Of a stretch of DNA of 64,000 nt, positions 58,361 through 64,000 are shown piece by piece. Positions within the stretch are counted from its first letter, which is position 1. Each line of letters opens with the position of its first letter. The position numbers were made by a program, and so were the translations under genes. The stretch covers positions 40,200,328 through 40,264,327 of the forward strand of contig NC_068340.1 in assembly GCF_014633365.1 (NCBI RefSeq), read 5' to 3'. The notes under the pieces are model-generated. The model saw only the letters and a program-made list of their open reading frames with translations, was not told the origin of the DNA and made no database searches. This stretch comes from Diospyros lotus. Lineage: Eukaryota; Streptophyta; Magnoliopsida; Ericales; Ebenaceae.

Positions 58361-59581
58361 TGTTGGTTCCTTATGGTATGGCTACTCAAGAAGGTGATGA
58401 ATTGAGTGATTAAATTTTTCTTAATTTTAATAAATATTATTGATTAAATATTTTATTAAAAAATATATTTGATAAATATAATAAATTATGTTTAAGATTA
58501 ATAATAAATGTAAGCCACAAGATATAAGAAAAATAAATAATATGAAGCACAACACAATTTATAGTGGTTTGGTATTTCCACACACACCTAACCACTCTCT
58601 CAAGGTCTAACTACCTTTGGGGTTCCACTAAATCAAAATACCAAGGTTTTCACACTAACTCACCTTGGAAACTAGATGCACACCTAGATTACAATGGCTT
58701 CTAGACAACCACTACACCAACATTTTCTTTCTAACTTACTTTAAAAACTAGATTCACCTATATTTTAACGGATCGAGGAAATCTATACAATCATCAATAA
58801 TAATTTAAATATTTACAAATAATTTGTCCATACTTGGACACAAATAAATAATTAAGAATAAATTATACAAAACAATAATATTTAAATAAATAAATAAGTT
58901 TATAACATCAAATGGAGAAGTTCAAATTTGTCCTAGAAACTTGAAAAACTTTTCTCCACTTGTTTTGTGGCTCTTCGATGGATGTGCAATAATACTTCAA
59001 GAGCTTCGGATTGCTTGGATGTTTTGCTTGAGAGCGTTTGAAAGCTTTCGGGTACTTTGGATATGCAATGGAAATATATGGATTATCAAAAAATGAGTTT
59101 GGGGGTATTTATAAACATTTTAGCCACTAAAGAAATGATTAATATGAAGTTTGAAATTCAAAAAATGTTTAGACTTTCTCAAATAATAAGAAAACATGTC
59201 TCACCTTCAATTCAAAATAAATTTATTTTTTACATAAGAAATTAAGATTTGAAAATTCAAATATAAGTTTTTTGAGACATAAATAATTAAAAGAAGAAAA
59301 CATGTCTCTGAAAACAATCTCCTTTAATTCAAAATAAATTTATTTTTTGTATGAGTAAGAGAAATCATGTCTAAAAATAATTTTTCTTTAATTAAAAATT
59401 TAAAAACTCAAATATATGTTTTTGAGACATAAATGATTAAAACAAGAAAATATATCTAAAAGCAATCTCTTTTAATTTAAAATAAATTCACTTTTTACAT
59501 GAGTAAAAGAAAATATTTATATCATAAAAATATTTTTATTAATCATTAAAACTTAATTAATATGAGCAAGTTAGCTCAACA
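58361..59581 (+). mobile_element. 1.2-kb solo LTR, uninterrupted
   Basis: It runs from TGTTGGTTCCTTATGG to TAGCTCAACA. The TSD is CGAAT (59582-59586) on the right and TGAAT on the left; the partner in copy 1 keeps CGAAT on the left. AT-rich interior with no gene. The insertion predates duplication C. Confidence 0.75.
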
Positions 59582-60596
59582 CGAATCACCAAGAAAATTA
59601 GGGGCTAAGACATAGCAACGATCATCCTCTGGGCCAAAAAATAAAAATAAAAAAAGTATTGAAAATATATACAATAGTCAGAAAAAAATTGAAACCAACA
59701 TCTTCTAATATCAAGCATGAAACTCTATGATCACAATAACCAATCTCCAAAAGCAAACAATCGACCACTCAATAGGGATATAAGTATCTCAATATGTGGG
59801 TAATTTACACCAAAAATTACAAAATTTTGGTATCTTTTATAATTTGATCACTAAACTTCAATTGATTGTAAAGTGATCATAAAACTTTCAAATAAAAATA
59901 AAAAACACGGGAAAACAAGTAAACAAAAAAAAATATAGGGGTTTTTTTATAAATATAATTTTTAATATAAAAATTATTAAAAAATAATTATTTAATATAA
60001 AAATAAACATAAATTTTATAATCCATTGGGGTACGCTAACCTGATACTGCTGCTACTTATTATTCCTTGTACTTGTGAGATATTAAACTTTTTTAATTGT
60101 TTATTGTCTACCTTAAGTCTTTTATTACAACAAAATGTCTCACATACCCAATACTTGGGTGCAATCACTGTTCTTGCTCAAAGGGGACATCAATACTGTT
60201 CCATCATATCAAACCCCACTCCAACAGTGGTCCGTCACCTTTAAACATTATAGAAGTACTAGCAGTTGACTCAATACGATTTCATCTTTTCTATATTTTC
60301 AGAAACAAACACTTACAGATGAACAGTTATTCTAATCATCAATAAGAATTCTTAATCCTAACAAAAGAAAGAACCCTCACAGACCAAACAAGTAATATCT
60401 TCACCGACCAGAAGTAATGCTGTGTCTAAGAGAAAGTTATTACCCTTGCAATCGGGCAGCAATCCAATGCTTTTAGCAGATACGGGAAGTCGGGAAGAAT
60501 GGTAAGCCCAAATTCATCAGTTAGCTCATTAATGATTTCATTACCTCTGTACGTAGGCCCAGGGTTTGTAGCTGTTGATTCAGCCAGTTTTTCATA

Positions 60597-60934
60597 GAGT
60601 GCGATTTTGTTCACCCCAGTGTAGGGTTAAGAAACCTATTTTTTTTATCTCTCATCTCTCTCCCCTTCCCTCTTTTTCTCCAACAATTGCCTCTCCTGCT
60701 GAATCCTCCCTTTCCGTGGCAGTTGGCGAGGATACAGTGGCAGTCAATGCGCAAGAGACAACGAGATGAGATGAGGTGAGGTGAAGCAGCGACAGCAAAA
60801 GGAAGGTGGCGAGAGGCTTGCTGGAGAAAAAAAAGGAAAGGGGAGAAAAAGAAGAAAAAAGTATACTGATGGAGACCCTATAAAATTGACTAGTGTTACG
60901 TTCACCCCGTTAAAGGGTGAACAAAATCGCACTC
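60597..60934. mobile_element. MULE MITE with perfect 9-bp TSD
   Basis: TSD TTTTTCATA lies at 60588-60596 and 60935-60943. The ends pair perfectly over GAGTGCGATTTTGTTCACCC. The interior is pyrimidine-rich on the left and purine-rich on the right, with no transposase. The damaged partner is 44335-44647; a third family member ends at 36324. Confidence 0.9.
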
Positions 60935-60943
60935 TTTTTCATA

Positions 60944-62146
60944 AGCTATCGCCCAGCTGTGCGTATCGGAAAGTTCTGATGCACATGCACATGCACAATA
61001 CTGGAAGGAGAATAAAATACTTAGTTGGCATTTGTAAATATTAAGAATACAAACATTGACAAGCCTTAACATTGGTAATGGCGGTTGACCTCTTCCCTGC
61101 ATCATTTTGCTGTGGTTCTCTTCTCTGGTATCTGGAACTCAAAATAACAACAAAAAAGTGTCACAAATTCATGAAAGAAAAAAGGAATGAGGTTGCTTAA
61201 TAATTTTAAAGATCTGAGACAAAGGGTATACCATTAGATTTAGATGTTTGGTCCATTTTGTTCGTAAGTAGAGTTGCAAATGAGTTGAGTCATCATAAGT
61301 GGGTCGGTGGTCGGCTCTACAAAATCTTTGTTCGAGTTTCTTCATTAAAGAAAACGAGCTGATTTTGAGTTTAACTTTAAAGTTCGATTTATAAACGAAT
61401 TAATTTTGAACTCAATACAATTTTACTGATTAAAACTCGTAAGTATGCTCAAATAGAAGATCATTAATACTAATAAACTCGATTAGAGAGTCGTAAACAT
61501 GCTTAATTAAAATATTGCAAATAGTTTATTAATAATCTCATTTATAAATATATTAAAATATTTATTTATAATTTTATAAATATATTATTTAACATAAAAT
61601 TATTTAAATTTAAATTATTATAATAATATAATTAAATTAAATATTTTTAAAATTATTATATATTAATTTAATTATTTATGTACCTAAAATAAAGTATAAT
61701 ATCAAATTAGATTTAAACCAAATAACAGATTTTGACAAATTTTAGCTCAAGCTCAGACTTGGGCTTCAACTTGCCAATAGACGCTTGAGTTTAGAAATTG
61801 AGAAACAAGTCAGAGTTTGAAGTTAGCAAAACTCAACTCAACTGAGCTCGATTTAGTTGCAAACCCATCCACAAGTCACTCTCAATGGGCCTGGATTCAT
61901 GAATGAGAACGCTAGAATTTAATGGCGGATTGCTCTTAGTTGGACCATTGTGACTTGGGAGTTCTTTATGCACCTGAGTTTGGAAGACCAACATTGAGGT
62001 ATAATGCACCAGTTTTCGCAAAATTTCTGTGCAAAGTCTCATTTTATTTAAAATTTTGCTTAAAATATTAAAAAATAAATTATTAGTGTCAAACGTCACC
62101 CAATAAATTATGAATATCAAACTAAAAAGAAAAGTATTTTCGTCGC
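60944..62146. other. AT-rich intergenic shared with 44657-45892
   Basis: Duplicate of the first unit's spacer apart from the 44860-45052 element, and with CACATGCACATGCAC near 60980. No gene. Confidence 0.5.
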
Positions 62147-62645
62147 CTGTGTCTCTGCCTTTGCCTCCTTCCTGAACATTTTATAAATGTCACTTCTAGA
62201 AAACTTCCAAGTCTTGAGCAGCAAAAAACCCACTGCACCAACCACTGTCACTAATATATATGATTATAATGAAAGCCAATTTGAAGCACTCTTCCCCCTC
62301 GCAATCCATGTTTTTGCCCTTGGTAGCAAGCCCTCAATGTCTATATTTACTTCAAAACGATAGGTGATTATCACATTGAGCACATATGACCCAATTGGGC
62401 AAATAACGACCCCGAAAATTGGAGAGTGTAGAGTAATATTTAGGACTAAAAATTTTAGAGATGATAGTTAGAAGCAATGGATATTGTCCACTAAGACCAT
62501 CCAATGATGATAGATACTATGTAAAGACCATTCCAGACATTGAAGACGATGAGGATGTAGACGGTTCAAGAGAAGAAGAAGACGAAGGCGAGTAGTAGAG
62601 GTCGTGGGAATTTGTAGAGGATGAGAGTGAGCGGTTTGTAGCCTT
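62147..62645 (-). pseudogene. C-terminal NFD4-like transporter remnant
   Basis: Minus-strand reading gives ECFKLAFIII, then after a frameshift VVGAVGFLLLKTWKFSRSD and IYKMFRKEAKA, homologous to the last membrane segment and tail of the transporters. The upstream part tracks the [18 protein letters not shown] region with indels. Its tail is closer in style to the + type ([11 protein letters not shown]) than to the - type, so it is a distinct older paralogue. No start or N-terminal half. Confidence 0.7.
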
Positions 62646-62701
62646 TATTTTGTTATGTCATAGATTGGGTTGTCTTATTTTAATTTATATATTTACTTAG
62701 G

Positions 62702-63066
62702 AGTGTTTATTAATTAAGATATAGATCCAAAAAGATAAAATATAGAAATCATTCTAACCTTTTATTATTTTCAATAGGTTTGTTAAACTTATTTAGTAAC
62801 CCTTAGAAAATAAGTCACGTGACTTCTTATTTAGTATTTTTCAAATATGTTTATCTCTTCCTCCTCTAGATAAGTATATCTTTGACTTTACAGATAAGAA
62901 AAAATGATATATATGTCTTCCAATATACTCTAAAAAATTTAACAAATAGTTTGATAAACAGTTTAGAATATTTTTTAGATTTATCTTTATCATTCTATAT
63001 CTTGATTTGAGAAGCATTTTAACTTTATCTTGATACAAGTTTATCTCACTCATTTTAACAAATGCT
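62702..63066. mobile_element. Harbinger-like MITE, partner of 48179-48534
   Basis: Inverted ends AGTGTTTATTAATTAAGATA and CTCACTCATTTTAACAAATGCT. It is present at the same place in both D units, so it is older than that duplication. 63067-63284 is the 3' flank of the adjacent transporter and carries no gene. Confidence 0.6.
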
Positions 63067-63284
63067 ACATACTTTAGTGAAAAAGAAAAAAAGTCATAGT
63101 AAAATGTGTTTACACCCATTGTGATAGATCGTTCGTTTTTAATAATAAAAAAAAGGTATAAAAATAAGAAGGAAGTAAGGTAAAATGGCATATTTAAGAT
63201 ATGAGATTTCCTATTTTGTGATAACCAGAGCTTGTGATTTTATGGTCACATCGGACAATCTTTTTATCCAGCCTTCACCTCCGA

Positions 63285-64000
63285 TCATCTATCACCACTA
63301 CTTCCGGCAACTTCCATCTCCACCTCCTCTGCCTTGGCCTCCGTTGTCTTCTTGAACTTCTTATAAATGCCACTCTTATAGAAATTCCAAGTCCTAAGCA
63401 CCAATATGGCGGAAACCATTCCACCAACCACCGTCACTATTGTGATTATGATGAAGGCCAATCTAAAGCATTCTTCACCCATGCAATCCATGTTGTCCTG
63501 ACCCTTCCTAGCAATCCCCAGCGCCTTCATCTGTTTCTCAGCCTCTTTGTCGTATAATCGACCAGTGATTACCACGTTAAGCACATATGATCCGATTGGG
63601 CTAGCAACCACCCCAAAATTTAATAGCGTCGAGTAGTACTTGAGCCCAAATATTTCAGAGATTATAGTCAACAACAACGGCCATTGTGCCCCGAAACAAA
63701 ACCCAACGATGATCGATGCGACGTAGAGACCGTTCCAGACATTGAAGGCGATGAGGACATGGCCGAAACAAGAGAAGAGGAGAACGATAGTGAGTATTAG
63801 AGGTCGTGGGAAATTGTACTTTTTTAGCAAGATTTAAGGAGCGAATCCGGCCACGACACGGCCGAGATAGTTCCAGATGCTTATTAGCGAAACAAAGGTG
63901 GTAATGCTTTTAGTTGGGTATCCGAGTGAAGCCCCGATTTGTCCTAGGTTGTTTATGGCTGTCAGAGTGCCTCCGATGCCGCAAATTGAGGCAAAAAAGA
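63285..64000 (-). pseudogene. NFD4-like transporter (- type), nonsense mutation, 5' end off window
   Basis: The C-terminal 240 or so residues match the intact copy at 48753-50474. Reading on the minus strand from the right edge: [35 protein letters not shown], then an in-frame TAA at 63834-63836 where the intact gene has a glutamate codon. Downstream the frame continues open (KYNFPRPL...GSYVLNVVITGRLYDKEAEK...GDR) to 63285. The stop removes about the last third of the protein. The N-terminal half lies outside the window, so more lesions may exist. Confidence 0.85.

Larger units (their letters stand above)
52326..59800 (+). repeat. Segmental duplication C, copy 2
   Basis: Partner of 25551-33990. 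It contains the worn SINE (about 52853-53094), a Harbinger MITE, the 2.5-kb LTR element at 54039, AT-rich shared DNA 56563-58300, a LINE-like end and the uninterrupted solo LTR. A tandem duplication of about 50 bases (GGATTAGGATTGGATTGAAT) is at 56870-56940. No protein gene. Confidence 0.8.
59901..64000. repeat. Segmental duplication D, copy 2 (cut by window end)
   Basis: Partner of 43660-50474 but more compact, lacking the insertions listed there. It proceeds through the MULE MITE, AT-rich block, C-terminal remnant and Harbinger MITE into a - strand transporter that runs off the window. 59801-59900 is a short AT-rich junction. Confidence 0.8.

Overview
The window looks like nuclear DNA of a flowering plant, probably a eudicot; I cannot name the species. 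Long AT-rich intergenic DNA surrounds a few GC-rich intronless genes of the plant NODULIN-LIKE / NUCLEAR FUSION DEFECTIVE 4 (NFD4)-like major facilitator family. It also holds plant transposon types: MULEs with 9-bp target-site duplications (TSDs), hATs with 8-bp TSDs, PIF/Harbinger MITEs with TTA TSDs, a Cassandra TRIM with 5S-rRNA-like LTRs, LTR-retroelement solo LTRs with 5-bp TSDs, a 5'-truncated LINE and a tRNA-type SINE. I see no operons, tRNA genes, CRISPR arrays or bacterial features.

Genes. Two transporter sub-types occur. The plus-strand type is intact at 7108-8970 (620 aa); its near-identical duplicate at 41214-43054 is split by a 22-bp deletion. The minus-strand type is intact at 48753-50474 (573 aa), heavily frameshifted at 9742-11432, and carries an in-frame stop at the right edge (63285 to beyond 64000). 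Older remnants of a related C-terminus lie at 45893-48165 and 62147-62645. The + and - types are arranged as convergent pairs (7108/11432 and 41214/50474), so the locus grew by duplication of a convergent pair. In each pair a different member has died, leaving one intact gene of each type.

Layout. 1-245 GC-rich foldback; 245-9298 first + gene unit with two solo-LTR-like insertions; 9304-11500 broken - gene; 11560-13890 three hAT-type elements; 14309-17138 and 21546-24444 a duplicated block with a LINE end; 17930-19530 repeats and an orphan fragment of the + gene upstream region; 25551-33990 and 52326-59800 a second large duplicated block (SINE, Harbinger MITE, LINE end, 1.2-kb solo LTR); 34916-43371 second + gene unit with a MULE nested in a MULE 0.2 kb upstream of the start codon; 43660-50474 and 59901-64000 duplicated - gene units.

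I found no convincing new biological system. The points most worth checking are the reciprocal gene loss between duplicated pairs, the nested MULE carrying a field of CCCGAA/TTCGGG dyads, a Cassandra element whose two full LTRs face opposite directions, an 84-bp perfect palindrome, and the many empty/filled paralogous sites that allow relative dating of insertions. All family names come from reading the sequence; no database search was run.
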